Below, in pieces: positions 7,832 through 17,120 of a DNA stretch of 64,000 nucleotides (positions are counted from its first letter, which is position 1; the number at the start of each line of letters is the position of its first letter). Where the stretch lies: positions 124,001-188,000 of the forward strand of contig CAVUOB010000012.1 of assembly GCA_963743035.1 (NCBI GenBank), written 5' to 3'. The translations under genes were made by a program, and so were the position numbers. The notes under the pieces were generated by a model that worked only from the letters and a program-made list of their open reading frames with translations, made no database searches and was not told the DNA's origin. The stretch is from PALSA-911 sp963743035. Its GTDB lineage: Bacteria; Pseudomonadota; Alphaproteobacteria; Acetobacterales; Acetobacteraceae.

Positions 7832-8830
7832 TCAGGACAAATTGGCGGCATTTTCGTCTTCGATGGCGTTTCCTGATCCGGTTGTCTGAAAGCGCGAGCG
7901 ATACTGCAGGGGGGTGACGCCCATCCTGCGCAGAAATGCCCGCCTGAGCGTCGTCGTCGATCCGAAGCCGGCGGTATAGGCAATCGCCTTGATCGGAGCG
8001 GCGCTGTCTTCCAGCAATCGCCGAGCGATATCGATCCGCGTCAATTCGACATAGGCGACCGGGTTCATGCCTAGTTCGGCGCGGAACAGCCGGGAGAGGT
8101 GGCGGGGGCTCACACCGGCCACTTCGGCAAGCGCTTCGAGGCCCAGCTTCGCGCGCGGGCTTTCAAGTATATGCAGCCTTATCCTGTCGATCGGGCTGGT
8201 GGTGGCGGTTTGTGCGGTCAATGCTGCGCTGAACTGCGACTGACCGCCGGGCCGCTTCAGGAAGACGACCAGGCGGCGTGCCACCCAAAGCGCCAGCGCG
8301 CGGCCGTGATCTTCTTCGATCAGCGAAAAGGCGAGGTCGATTGCCGCAGTCACCCCGGCAGAGCTGAACACCGGACCGTCGCGCACGAAGATACGGTCGG
8401 GTTCGACCAGGATATCGGGAAAATCGGCGGCAAGGCGTTCGGCATATTGCCAGTGGGTTGTCGCGCGGCGGCTCGCCAACAATCCCGCATGAGCCAATAG
8501 GAAGGCGCCGGTGCAAGTCGAGCCGTAGCGCCGCGACTGCAGTGCCTGCTCCCGCAGCCACTGCGTGGTGGCTTCGCTAGGCGGAACGGGTACGCCATAT
8601 GGTCCCGCTACGATCAACGTGTCGCAGGGCTCGGTCACATCCCGGATGCCTGCATCAGGTACATAAGTTATGCCGGAGGCGCTCTGCTCTGGCACTCCCT
8701 GTTCGGTTACCAACTTGACGCGATAACGATGGCCGGATGCCATCTTGCAGTTCGCCTCGAATAACGCGTCGCGCACGCCGGCGACTTCAAGCAGATGCAC
8801 GTTGCATGGGGCGAAGATTGTAATGAGCAT
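7832..8830 (-). CDS. GlxA-family transcriptional regulator (DJ-1/PfpI + AraC HTH)
   Basis: 332 residues. Residues 1-170 form a DJ-1/PfpI-like class I glutamine-amidotransferase fold with the nucleophile-elbow region STCTGAFLLA (Cys near residue 105) and FSSAGVTAAIDLAF. Residues 225-320 carry an AraC-type double helix-turn-helix, with GVSPRHLSRLFRAELGMNP as the first recognition region and FGSTTTLRRAFLRRMGVTP as the second. Proteins of this architecture are transcription activators or repressors that sense unknown small molecules. It precedes the LOV-EAL gene by 61 bp and may be co-transcribed with it. Confidence 0.9.
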   Translation of the reverse strand: MLITIFAPCNVHLLEVAGVRDALFEANCKMASGHRYRVKLVTEQGVPEQSASGITYVPDAGIRDVTEPCDTLIVAGPYGVPVPPSEATTQWLREQALQSRRYGSTCTGAFLLAHAGLLASRRATTHWQYAERLAADFPDILVEPDRIFVRDGPVFSSAGVTAAIDLAFSLIEEDHGRALALWVARRLVVFLKRPGGQSQFSAALTAQTATTSPIDRIRLHILESPRAKLGLEALAEVAGVSPRHLSRLFRAELGMNPVAYVELTRIDIARRLLEDSAAPIKAIAYTAGFGSTTTLRRAFLRRMGVTPLQYRSRFQTTGSGNAIEDENAANLS

Positions 8831-9483
8831 AGCCTGACCTCCGCTCGGCGGCGGCGCCAGGTCGCCGATCGGACACAGAATAGGCCGCTATCACCCGATC
8901 AGCTAGAACGATCGCAAGAACGCAATATGCAGGCCTCCGGTCGCTTCCAGAGCATCCGTCTCACCGCTTTACGAAAGCGGGACCGGTAATGGCGCGTGAA
9001 GAGCGTTCGTATTCCGCAAGGTGTAACGGCCGCTAATCGACGTTTGCTATTGCGACCGGCCTGACTGCTATCGACCTCCCGACTCGTGCCAGCCACGACT
9101 GGGCTAGTTTGGATGCAGGTAGTGTCCGTGGACGTGGTGGAAATTCGGTGACGACAACGGTGTAGGCGGAGGTGGCCATCGGATCGGCTGGCTAAGATGG
9201 AGTTGCGAGACTTCCCCCTGACGCCAAGAGGACCCGATGACCGAGGAGACATTACCGCTGGCCGAGTTGCTGGCCAAAGCCGGAGACGGCGACTTTCTGC
9301 GCAGCGTGGCCGAGGCCGTGGTGCAGCTGCTGATGGAGACCGATGTGGAAGGGCTGATCGGCGCCGGCCGGCACGAGCGATCCGGCGATCGCACCACCTA
9401 TCGGAACGGCTATCGGGATCGCACCCTGGACACGCGGCTCGGCGCCCTGCAGCTTCGGATCCCCAAACTGCGGCGGGGCAGCC

Positions 9484-9587
9484 TTGATCCGCTTCGCGGC
9501 TCAAGTCCCTCCCTTCCTCGAGCCCAGGAAAACCTCGGAGAAGGCCCTGGTCGCGGTGATCCAGGGTTGAGCCGCGAAGCGGATCAA
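9484..9587. repeat. Perfect 21-bp inverted repeat inside the IS256 transposase gene
   Basis: Bases 9484-9504 and 9567-9587 are exact reverse complements (21 of 21), separated by 62 bp that still encode normal IS256 sequence (FLEPRKTSEKALVAVIQ). The arms replace the codons expected between the GS and FLEP residues on the left and between VIQ and GVS on the right, and they destroy the frame. The right arm ends in native sequence (GATCAACGG). The left arm therefore looks like an inverted copy of it. Confidence 0.8.
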
Positions 9588-10313
9588 CGGGGTCAGCGGC
9601 GTCTCGACCCGGCGCGTGGACGACCTGGTGCAGGCGATGGGGCTGGCCGGGATCAGCAAGAGCACCGTCAGCAAGTTGTGCAAGGACATCGACGATCGTG
9701 TCGGCGCCTTCCTCGATCGCCCTCTGGTCGGCGAGTGGCCGTATCTTTGGCTGGATGCCACCTACCTCAAGCAGCGCGAGGGCGGCCGCATCGTCTCGGT
9801 CGCCGCGATAATCGCTGTGGCGGCCAACACCGAGGGCAGGCGGGAGATCGTCGGTCTGCACATCGGGCCATCGGAGGCGGAGACGTTCTGGGCCACGTTC
9901 CTCAAGAGCATGGTCCGCCGCGGCCTGCAGGGGGTGAAGCTCGTCATCTCGGACGCGCACGAGGGGCTGAAGGCGGCGATCCGCCGAGTAATCGGCGCCT
10001 CCTGGCAGCGCTGCCGCGTTCACTGGATGCGCAACGCGCTGTCCTACGTGCCGAAGGGGCAGCAGAGCATGGTGTCAGCCGCACTCCGTCAGGCATTCAT
10101 CCAGCCCGATCGCCCGAGCGCCAGCCAGACGCTGCGTCACGTGGCCGACCAGCTCCGCGGCAAGTGGCCGAAGCTCGCAGCGTTCATCGACGACAGTGAG
10201 GCTGACGTGCTGGCGCACATGGATTTTCCCACCCAGCACCGCAGCAAGATCCACTCGACGGATGCGTTGGACAAGTCCGGAGTTGCCCGGGGCCGAGTTG
10301 TGTTCCGGTTGCC

Positions 10314-11555
10314 TTACTCTGTTTTTGCCTTCGTGCCGCGGTTTCGTGCTCGCGCGTTGTCCGGCTTCGGTTTCTCGGACCAGGCACTGACGAATTGCGT
10401 GTAAGCTTTCTCGGCCTGCTCGACCAAGGCGCGCTCCTTCTCACGCAGCGTCTTGATGCTGTAGTCGCGCGCTTTTCCGGGCGTGTTCCCGCCGCGACGC
10501 GACTTGGCACCTGCCTTGAGCTGCATTTGGCGTTCCTTCATCGCCACCAGCGCCGGTCTGGCAAACGCGTAGTCCTCCTCCTTCGTGAGCAGATGCCAGG
10601 CCAGCACGGCGATCTTGCGCGCGGTCGCGACGGCGGCGACCTGCTTGCCCTTGCGGCCTTGCACCCGGACGTAGAAGGCTCGCAGCGGCCCCGGTGTCAC
10701 TGCTGCGGCCCAGGCGGCTTCCACCAGCATTCCTCGTGCGTGCGAGCGGCCCTGTTTGCTGATTCGGCCGTGCTGGGCCGCGTGGTCCCCGGATTGCCTG
10801 ACCCGGGGATCAAGGCCGAGATAGCTGACCAGCTTCGCCGCCGAGGCGAACCGGCTGACCTCGCCAATTGCGGACAGTATCCCGGCCGCGACCACCATGT
10901 TGATGCCACCGATCGTCATCAACCGACGGACCCGATCATCGCCGAGGCAAGCGGACGCGACCGCCGCCTCGGCTGCCCTCAGCTCCTCCTCCATGGCATC
11001 TAGCGCCGTTAGCCAGCGGTTCACGGCAGACCGCTCATGCACGGCGAGGGGCTGCTCGGCCAGCCACTTTCGGCCCGGCGCCATGAACAGCTTGCCTGAG
11101 AACGGCGGGATCAGGTTCGCATGCAGCACCGCGTGAATGCGGTTCTTGGTGCGCGTCATGCCCTGCACGATGCTCGCCCGCCGCGCGACCAGAGTGCGCA
11201 GCAGTTCGGTTCGCTCGTCGGGCTGCCAAACTTCCGGCAGGTATCCGGCCGCGTGCAGGCGGGCGAGTGCTGCCGCATCGATCCGGTCCGTCTTGACCTT
11301 CGCCTCCGCGATCACGCGAACCTGCAAGGGATTGGCGATGACCACTCGGCCCACATGCGGCTTCAGCAAGCGCACGATCGCCATCGTGTTGCCGGTCGCC
11401 TCCAGCACGACCTCGTCGTCGGCGCGCAGCGTCCGCGCGAATGCCAGCACCTTGTCGCGGACGAGGTCTACCCGGCCGCATTGTCGCAGCACGCCATTCT
11501 CCAGCTCCGCCACCTGGGCAAAGCTTCGATGCACGTCCAGTCCGATCACCCTCAT
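10314..11555 (-). CDS. IS110-family recombinase (DEDD transposase)
   Basis: 413 residues from the ATG at 11555, which has a GGGAGAA ribosome site; the open frame extends further upstream but conserved sequence begins at MRVIGLDVHR. The N-terminal RuvC-like DEDD domain shows GLDVH, EATGN and KTDRIDA motifs. The C-terminal Tnp_20 domain has LMTIGGINMVVAAGILSAIG, SYLGLDPRVRQSG and the GRISKQGRSHAR block with the conserved serine region. The gene is uninterrupted, so the element may be active. These enzymes are guided by a bridge RNA made from the element's noncoding end. Confidence 0.93.
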   Translation of the reverse strand: MRVIGLDVHRSFAQVAELENGVLRQCGRVDLVRDKVLAFARTLRADDEVVLEATGNTMAIVRLLKPHVGRVVIANPLQVRVIAEAKVKTDRIDAAALARLHAAGYLPEVWQPDERTELLRTLVARRASIVQGMTRTKNRIHAVLHANLIPPFSGKLFMAPGRKWLAEQPLAVHERSAVNRWLTALDAMEEELRAAEAAVASACLGDDRVRRLMTIGGINMVVAAGILSAIGEVSRFASAAKLVSYLGLDPRVRQSGDHAAQHGRISKQGRSHARGMLVEAAWAAAVTPGPLRAFYVRVQGRKGKQVAAVATARKIAVLAWHLLTKEEDYAFARPALVAMKERQMQLKAGAKSRRGGNTPGKARDYSIKTLREKERALVEQAEKAYTQFVSAWSEKPKPDNARARNRGTKAKTE

Positions 11556-11795
11556 CGCCGTTCTCCCGATCAGTGCAGAAGCCGGCGGGGCAACACGACA
11601 CCTACGGATCCGCGCTCGCAGCGCAACCGGGCTGGTCGCAGGGGCGGCCAACTACTAACGCGAGCTCACAGCTCATCCAATGACAACGGCCTGCCCACCT
11701 TCCGTGCTCCAAGCTCCCCTGTCCCGGTTGCCCGGAGACTACGCACCCACCTCCTTGGCGGGAACGACGGAAGCCACCAACGGCATACCCGATAC
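11556..11795 (-). ncRNA. Candidate bridge-RNA region of the IS110-family element
   Basis: In IS110-group elements the long noncoding end upstream of the recombinase encodes the bridge RNA whose two loops pair with target and donor DNA. Here about 240 bp lie between the recombinase start and the element boundary, and no gene is seen in them. The location fits; I have not derived the fold or identified the guide loops, so this is a positional prediction. Confidence 0.45.
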
Positions 11796-12043
11796 CAATC
11801 CCCTGGAGCGCCTGAATAAGGAAGTGAAGCGGCGCGCCGATGTCGTCGGTATCTTCCCCAACGAGAGCGCCATCGTCCGTCTGATCGGCGCCGTGCTGCT
11901 GGAGGCCAACGACGAATGGCAACTCCAGAACCGCTACATGCAGACCGAGGCCATGGCTGAACTGACACCGCCACTGCTCGACGCCGGGCCTACCCAAATC
12001 GCCACCGTAGCGGCGTGATCCATGGCCACCTCAATCTACACCG

Positions 12044-12867
12044 CTATTTCCACCACATTGACGGACGTGACCGCCCCTGAAGAGCCCTGAAGCAAACGAT
12101 GGAGCATGCGAGAGCGGTGAAGGCATAGTGGATGTCGATGCGGCGCTCATATCTGACGGAGAGCCGCCTGAACCTGTTGATCGATGCGAAGGTTCGCTCG
12201 ATCACCCACCTGTGTCTGCCAAGGCGTTGGCTGCCGTCGACGCCGCGCCGGGCGATGCGTGGCTTGATGCCGCGCTGCCGGCATGCGGCCCGGCAGCGGC
12301 GGTGGTCATAGGCCTTGTCAGCATGGAGCTTGTCTGGCCGGCGTCGCGGACGGCGTCGTTTGCCAGCCACCGCGGGGACGGTATCGAGCAACAGCTCGAA
12401 TGGGACGCTGTCGTTGACGTTGGCGCCGGTCAGGATGAAGCCGAGCGGAATGCCGCGCCGGTCGGTGATCAGGTGGCGCTTGGTGCCGGGTCGGCCGCGG
12501 TCGGTCGGGTTCGGACCTGTCGTTTCGCCCCCCTTTTTGCCGCGACCGACGCGCTGTCGATGCAGGCCCGGCTCCAGTCGATGCGATCCGTCTCATGCAG
12601 GCGATTGAGTAGCTCCCGATGCAACCGGTCCCACAGACCCGCCTGCTGCCAGTCGCGCAGCCGCCGCCAACAGGTCACGCCGGAGCCGCACCCCAACTCC
12701 AGCGGCAGCATCTCCCACCCGATCCCCGTGCGCAGCACGAACAAGATCCCGGTCAGAGCCGCACGAGCCGGCACCCGGGGACGGCCGCCTTGCGGCTTCG
12801 GCCGATCAGGCGGCAGCAACGGGGATATCAAGGACCACAGTTCGTCAGGCAGAAGGGGACAGCGCAT
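12044..12867 (-). CDS. IS5-family transposase, two overlapping frames (likely programmed frameshift)
   Basis: Frame A (12469-12867, 132 codons) begins MRCPLLPDELWSLISPLLPP and carries the first catalytic Asp (RACIDSASVAAK). Frame B continues through about 12540-12044 with LITDRRGIPLGFILTGAN, KLHADKAYDHRRCR and the IERTFASINRFRRL block. The switch falls at a run of five A and six G (near 12525-12540), where a -1 slip on AAAAAGG rejoins the frames; IS427-type elements use such slippage to make the full transposase. Frame B has no stop inside the element and ends at 12044 in the neighbouring IS256 terminal repeat. Confidence 0.8.
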
Positions 12868-12919
12868 CCCTCCTCATGAATCATTCCGATTCAACGTACA
12901 AGGGTTTTGAAAGGCGCTC
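12082..12919 (-). mobile_element. IS5-family (IS427-type) insertion sequence
   Basis: About 838 bp, typical of IS427-like elements. The ends are related inverted repeats: 12082 reads GAGCCCTGAAGCAAAC inward, and the right end at 12919 reads GAGCGCCTTTCAAAAC inward. It encodes a two-frame transposase read leftward. The left end sits 12 bp from the IS256 terminus. No clean target duplication is visible. Confidence 0.8.
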
Positions 12920-12961
12920 TAAGGCTTGCGTCGGCTCGATTGAGCGTGATTCGTAAGGTGA

Positions 12962-14216
12962 ATGGAACGCTCCCTTGAAGACGGCCAATGGTCGTCGATT
13001 GTCTCGCGTCTGAGCGAAGTTGCCGATCTGGAGACGACCGCGCGCTCATTCGGTGCCTTGCAGCGGGTACGAAAGGTGCGCCGTGCGGAGGACCTTCTTC
13101 GCTTGGCGTTGATGTATGGACCCGGCCATTTGTCGTTGCGCACGACGGCGGCGATGGCCGGCGATGGGGCGATCGTGGCACTGAGCGACAAGGGTGTGCT
13201 CGGGCGTTTGCGCAAGATGGGCGACTGGCTGGAGCATCTGTTTCAGCGTCTGCTGGAGCAGCGGCGAGGCCTGGCCTGCGGCGAAGCGGCGCTGAACCTG
13301 GCGCTGGTGGATGGCTCGGTGGTTTGCGCGCCGGGCAGCACCGGCAGCGACTGGCGGCTGCATGCCCGCTTTGATCCCGGGCGGGGCTGCTTTGCCGACC
13401 TGGTTCTCACCCAAGGCAAGCTCGCCGAACGGGTAGACCGGACGCAGATCCAAGCCGGTCAAACCGTGATCCAGGACCGCGGCTATGCGCGGGTGCGCGA
13501 CTTCTCGGCGGTGCTGGCGGCCAAGGCCGACTTCATCACCCGGATTGGCTGGAATGCCTTGCGACTGCTCGACGCGACGGGGCAGCGCATCGACCTGTTG
13601 CAACTTCTACCGCAATCCTCTGGCGTGGCCGAGCATCCGGTCTACCTCAAAGGCGTGGACGCCCCGCTGCGGCTGGTGATCCAGGCCATGCCGGCCGAAC
13701 ACGCCGAGCGGCAGCGCAAGCGGATGGCCCGCAAGGCGGGCAAGAGCGGCCACAAGCTCGACGCACGCACCACCACGGCCGCCGGCTATCTGATCCTGGC
13801 GACCTCGCTATCGGCCCAGGCCCAGCCGGCGGAGCGCATCATCGAGATGTATCGCAACCGCTGGCAGATCGAGCTTGGTTTCAAGCGGCTCAAGACGCTG
13901 GGCGGCCTGGACAGGCTGCCGGCGATGGACCCCGCGCTGGCGCGGACCTGGCTGCTGGCCCAACGGATCGTCGCTGTATTGACCGACGAAATCGCCAGCG
14001 AGATTGTCGGTTTCCCCCCCTAAGCTGGCCGCCGTCCGCTGCCGGCGAATGTCCATCTGGCGCGCCTGGCAGATCGCCCATCGCACCCTCGTCAGGGCCA
14101 TATTGCCAACCCCAAGAAAGCGAACCAGGCAGGCCACCAACGCCATGCGCCACACACTGGCCGAGGCGCCAAGGCAGAGAACCCTACAATGCGCAGACCT
14201 GAGAATAACCCGGTAA
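12962..14216 (+). pseudogene. IS4-family transposase with a C-terminal frame break
   Basis: 353 codons run from 12962 to a TAA at 14021, with a DDE domain: NLALVDGSVVC (first Asp), TVIQDRGYARVRD (second Asp) and YRNRWQIELGFKRLKTL, the YREK-like block with the catalytic Glu. The frame ends just after a run of seven C (14014-14020). Reading with six C, it continues for about 65 codons (KLAAVRCRRMSIWRAWQIAH onward) to about 14216. Either one C is extra or expression needs slippage. Terminal repeats were not found. Confidence 0.78.
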
Positions 14217-14259
14217 GTTCGCGCCTATGGGGCTCCGCCCCGGCCTGACTTGCTAGCGT

Positions 14260-15372
14260 TCAGCCGCGCCCATAAACGGCGTCGGCATTGGTGCGGAAGA
14301 GCTGGCGGCGCTTTTCTTCGGGGATGCGCAGCGGCAGGGCGAAGGCCGGGTCGTCGTAATCCCAGTGCGGGTAGTCGGTGGCGAACAGGAACCGGTCCCA
14401 GCCCAGCCATTCGATGGCATCGAGCAGATGTTCGCGGGGTTCGGGTTCTTCCATCGGCTGGGTGGTGAACCACACCTGGCGCTTGACGTATTCCGATGGC
14501 AGGCGCCGCAGATGCGGCGTTTCCGCCTTCAGTTTCCGCCACTGCCGGTCCATCCGCCACAGCAGCGGCGCCGCCCAGGCGGAGCCTGCCTCCACCAGCA
14601 CGACTTTCAGGGCGGGGATGCGTTCGAACACGCCCTCGATCACCAGGCTGACCAGGCCTGCCTGGCTGGATTGCGCGTGGCCGACCATGTCCTCGATATA
14701 ATAGGACGGCCAGCCGCTGGCGGTGTTGGGATGGCCGCCATGGCCGAAGGCGTGGAACGCGACGGGCAGGCCCGCCGCCGTCGCGGCCTCGTAGATCGGC
14801 CAGTAGCGGCGCTGGCCAGGCGGTTCGCCGGTGCGGCTGAGCAGCAGCACCTGGGCGAAATTCGGGTTGCCGGCATAGCGCTCGATCTCCGCCACCGACG
14901 CGGCGGTGTCTTCGTAGGGGATCACGACCGAGGCGCGCAGCCGGGAATCCTGGCTGGTCCAGTTCTCGATCTGCCACTCGTTCACCGCATGCGCCATGGC
15001 GCCGGACAGATCGGGATTGACCGCGCCCTGGCCGGAGGGCGTCAGCGGATTGAGGATGCCGAGTTCGACGTTGTTCGGGTCCAGGTGCTGCCAGGCCATG
15101 AAGGCAAGGTCGCTGCCGGGGCCGCCGCCACTGGGCGGGAACGCGTCGCGGCGCGACGCCATCGGCTGCGCCTTCGGGTAGGCCGGCCCCTTCTCGTAGG
15201 GCTGGCGGTGGATCATCCCGAAGGTTTCCAGATGCTCCTGCCAGCGTTTGGACAGCCAGGGATACAGCGCCTTCACGCCGGCAACGCGGGGGTGGATGTC
15301 GCAATCGGCGATCATCAGCCGGTTGGACGACGCCAGATGGGTGCCGGAACGGTTCAGAACATCGACGTTCAT
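14260..15372 (-). CDS. Metal-dependent amidohydrolase (Amidohydro_2 / ACMSD-like)
   Basis: 370 residues. A TIM-barrel amidohydrolase with the N-terminal metal ligand motif IADCDIHPR (D-x-H type), PVAFHAFGHGG in the barrel centre, LKVVLVEAG, and the C-terminal FATDYPHWDYDDP motif with the conserved Asp. This subgroup includes decarboxylases and hydrolases of aromatic or cyclic acids. The substrate is unknown. It overlaps its upstream paralogue by 4 bp (15369-15372), so the two are translationally coupled and probably act in one pathway. Confidence 0.88.
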   Translation of the reverse strand: MNVDVLNRSGTHLASSNRLMIADCDIHPRVAGVKALYPWLSKRWQEHLETFGMIHRQPYEKGPAYPKAQPMASRRDAFPPSGGGPGSDLAFMAWQHLDPNNVELGILNPLTPSGQGAVNPDLSGAMAHAVNEWQIENWTSQDSRLRASVVIPYEDTAASVAEIERYAGNPNFAQVLLLSRTGEPPGQRRYWPIYEAATAAGLPVAFHAFGHGGHPNTASGWPSYYIEDMVGHAQSSQAGLVSLVIEGVFERIPALKVVLVEAGSAWAAPLLWRMDRQWRKLKAETPHLRRLPSEYVKRQVWFTTQPMEEPEPREHLLDAIEWLGWDRFLFATDYPHWDYDDPAFALPLRIPEEKRRQLFRTNADAVYGRG

Positions 15373-16466
15373 GACGCCAACTCCTTGTTGCCTTGCGCGC
15401 CGGCTCCCTGGGCAAGCCTGAGGCGCGGAAACGCGTTCAGCGGATTATCGATCGTGATCTTGCGGATGAGTGCGGGCGAGAAACCTTCGGGCATCGCGTT
15501 CTGCCCGTCAAACTGCCAATGCGGATAGTCGGTGGAGAAGACCAGCAGTTCGTCGGACTTCATGTGCTCCATCAGCCGCCCCATCGCCGCCGCGTCGGGC
15601 GGGCCGTCGAACGGCTGCAGGGAGAAGCGCACATGCTCGCGCACGATGTCGCCGGGCAGGCGATCCACCCAGGGGATCTCCATGCGCACGCCTTTCCAGT
15701 ATTTCTCCAGCCGCCACAGATAGCTGGGCAGCCAAGTGAAGCCGGATTCCAGCATGACGACCTTGAGCCCGGGAAACTTGGCGAACACGCCCTCGCAGAC
15801 CAGCGAGGTCAGCTGGGTCTGAAACGCCCCGGCCTGGTTGATGTATTCCTCGGTGTAGTAGCTGGTCCAGCCGACCGGCGAGGGCGGATTGCGATAGGAG
15901 CTGCCGGGGTGAATGGCGATCGACAGGCCATGCCGCTCGGCCGCTGCGTAGATCGGCCAGTGCTGCCGCCGCCCGAGCGGGATCTCGCCCATCACCAGCA
16001 GCAGCACCGAGACGAAGCGCTTGTCATGCGCCAGGCGCTCGATCTCCGCCACCGCCAGCTCGGCGCTCTGCACCGGCAACACGATGGAGGCACGCAGGCG
16101 AGGGTCGCGGTCCAGCCATTCCCTGGCGATCCAGTCGTTCACGGCGCGCGCGAACACCGCGCCCATGTCCTCGCTGAACGGCAGTTGGACGCCGTACAGG
16201 CAGTTCAGGATCGCCGTGCCGGTGCCGAACGGCTGGAGCGCCTGTGAGGCGAGCAGTTCCGGCGTGGTCGCGGTGCGGCCGTCGGCGCCCCGCCAATCCG
16301 CCCGCGTGGTGATCGGCGCGTGCGTGGGATAGGAGATCGACACCAGCTCATCCACGCCGCGGCGCAGCACCAGCTCGCGCCACATCTCGTCCAGATACGG
16401 CATCAATGCCGGCAAGCCGGGCACGACGGGATGCACGTCGCAGTCGATCGGAAGATCAGCCGTCAT
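15369..16466 (-). CDS. Metal-dependent amidohydrolase (Amidohydro_2), paralogue of the downstream gene
   Basis: 365 residues from the ATG at 16466; the open frame continues to 16529, but similarity to the downstream paralogue begins at MTADLPIDCDVHP, and an AGGGGAA lies upstream of this ATG. Motifs match the partner: DCDVHP, LSIAIHPGSS, LKVVMLESG and FSTDYPHWQFD. The two proteins differ enough to be ancient duplicates and may form a hetero-oligomer or act on successive substrates. The region between 16466 and the DUF1203 gene should hold the promoter. Confidence 0.88.
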   Translation of the reverse strand: MTADLPIDCDVHPVVPGLPALMPYLDEMWRELVLRRGVDELVSISYPTHAPITTRADWRGADGRTATTPELLASQALQPFGTGTAILNCLYGVQLPFSEDMGAVFARAVNDWIAREWLDRDPRLRASIVLPVQSAELAVAEIERLAHDKRFVSVLLLVMGEIPLGRRQHWPIYAAAERHGLSIAIHPGSSYRNPPSPVGWTSYYTEEYINQAGAFQTQLTSLVCEGVFAKFPGLKVVMLESGFTWLPSYLWRLEKYWKGVRMEIPWVDRLPGDIVREHVRFSLQPFDGPPDAAAMGRLMEHMKSDELLVFSTDYPHWQFDGQNAMPEGFSPALIRKITIDNPLNAFPRLRLAQGAGAQGNKELAS

Positions 16467-16559
16467 GGATAGAACGTTCCCCTGTTCCTGGGTTACCCGC
16501 CAGTATAGGGCCGGGTAACCCAGGTTCATAGGGTATCGTACACTCAGGCTATCGAAGAC

Positions 16560-17027
16560 TCAGGCGCGCTCCACCCGGACCAGCAGGCAGCCCGGCTTGG
16601 CGGTATGGATGTTCACGAACTTCGTGCGCGGATCGGCGATCGCGCGCGCCAGCGGCAGTTCCACCTGCCGGCCTTCGACCGCCTCCCCGAGATCATAGAG
16701 GCACTGGTCGTCCCGATCATAGGCGCGGACCGATACCAGCCGGCCGCGCACGGTCTCCGGCACCTCGTCCGTGCCCTCGAACCGCTCGCAGGGCTCGGCA
16801 TGCACGAAGATCGGGCTCGGCGTCCAGTAAATGCCGAGCGGGCCGGACAGATTGTAGGAACCGAGCAGCATCGCGTCCCCTGCCTTCGCATTGCGCAGGC
16901 AATGGCGGCATGGCGCCGCCCCCGCTTCGGCGATCACGCGGCGCAGCGTGTTGCCGGCATCGTCCATGCCGGTGCGGCGGAAGCGTTCCGCGGTTTCGGT
17001 GGGTATGGGGATGCAGCGGAAGGTCAT
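16560..17027 (-). CDS. DUF1203-family protein
   Basis: 155 residues, full length for the family, with a good GGAGA site before the ATG at 17027. Characteristic blocks are PCRHCLRNAKAGDAMLLGSYN (here shown only as PCRHCLR and GDAMLL) and IFVHAEPCERF, containing paired cysteines and a His-Ala-Glu-Pro-Cys motif. Function is unknown; the conserved Cys/His residues suggest metal or redox binding, which is inference. It reads in the same direction as the amidohydrolases and the Rieske gene. Confidence 0.8.
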   Translation of the reverse strand: MTFRCIPIPTETAERFRRTGMDDAGNTLRRVIAEAGAAPCRHCLRNAKAGDAMLLGSYNLSGPLGIYWTPSPIFVHAEPCERFEGTDEVPETVRGRLVSVRAYDRDDQCLYDLGEAVEGRQVELPLARAIADPRTKFVNIHTAKPGCLLVRVERA

Positions 17028-17120
17028 GGCCGGTCTCCTGGGTTGACCCGGCAGACCTAGCCCGCCCCGCCGCCATGCGCCTTCCGCTTGTTGCGCCCGC
17101 TCTATCGTGGGGCGCCTTGC

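Larger units (their letters stand above)
10259..11795 (-). mobile_element. IS110-family insertion sequence inserted in the IS256 transposase
   Basis: About 1.54 kb separates the two halves of the IS256 transposase gene: the left flank ends ...ATCCACTCGAC at about 10259 and the right flank resumes ...CCAATCCCCTGGAG at 11795-11797. Both junctions share an AC dinucleotide, compatible with the short core used by IS110 elements. There are no long terminal inverted repeats, which is normal for this family. The element holds one recombinase gene (10314-11555) with a long noncoding end on its 5' side (about 240 bp) and a short one (about 53 bp) on its 3' side. Confidence 0.8.
9237..12018 (+). pseudogene. 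IS256-family (Mutator-type) transposase, interrupted
   Basis: The N-terminal part (9237-9480) starts MTEETLPLAELL and includes TDVEGLIGAGRHERS, a typical IS256 start. After an aberrant segment at 9484-9587 the frame changes and continues with the DDE domain (WLDATYLKQREGGR, VGLHIGPSEAETFW, LVISDAHEGLKAAI, WQRCRVHWMRN) to about 10260. It resumes after the IS110 insert at about 11796 with NPLERLNKEVKRRADVVGIF and stops at 12018. All catalytic blocks are present but not in one reading frame. Confidence 0.88.
9122..12069 (+). mobile_element. IS256-family insertion sequence, split by an IS110-family element
   Basis: Imperfect terminal inverted repeats are visible: bases 9122-9144 and the complement of 12046-12069 share TCCGT and a GTGGTGGAAAT block. 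Without the IS110 insert (about 1,537 bp) the element would be about 1.41 kb, normal for IS256. Its transposase gene reads rightward and is broken twice (internal rearrangement at 9484-9587 and the IS110 insertion at about 10260), so the copy is dead. No clear target duplication was found. Confidence 0.85.

Noticed and set aside
8899..10023. A 374-codon minus-strand open frame over the IS256 region
   Set aside because: It is antisense to recognisable IS256 transposase blocks and has no motif of its own.
4133..14200. The 14-mer CAATGCGCAGACCT near 4133 and again near 14189, considered as an IS end or att pair
   Set aside because: Several chance 14-mer matches are expected within 64 kb, and the flanks do not match.
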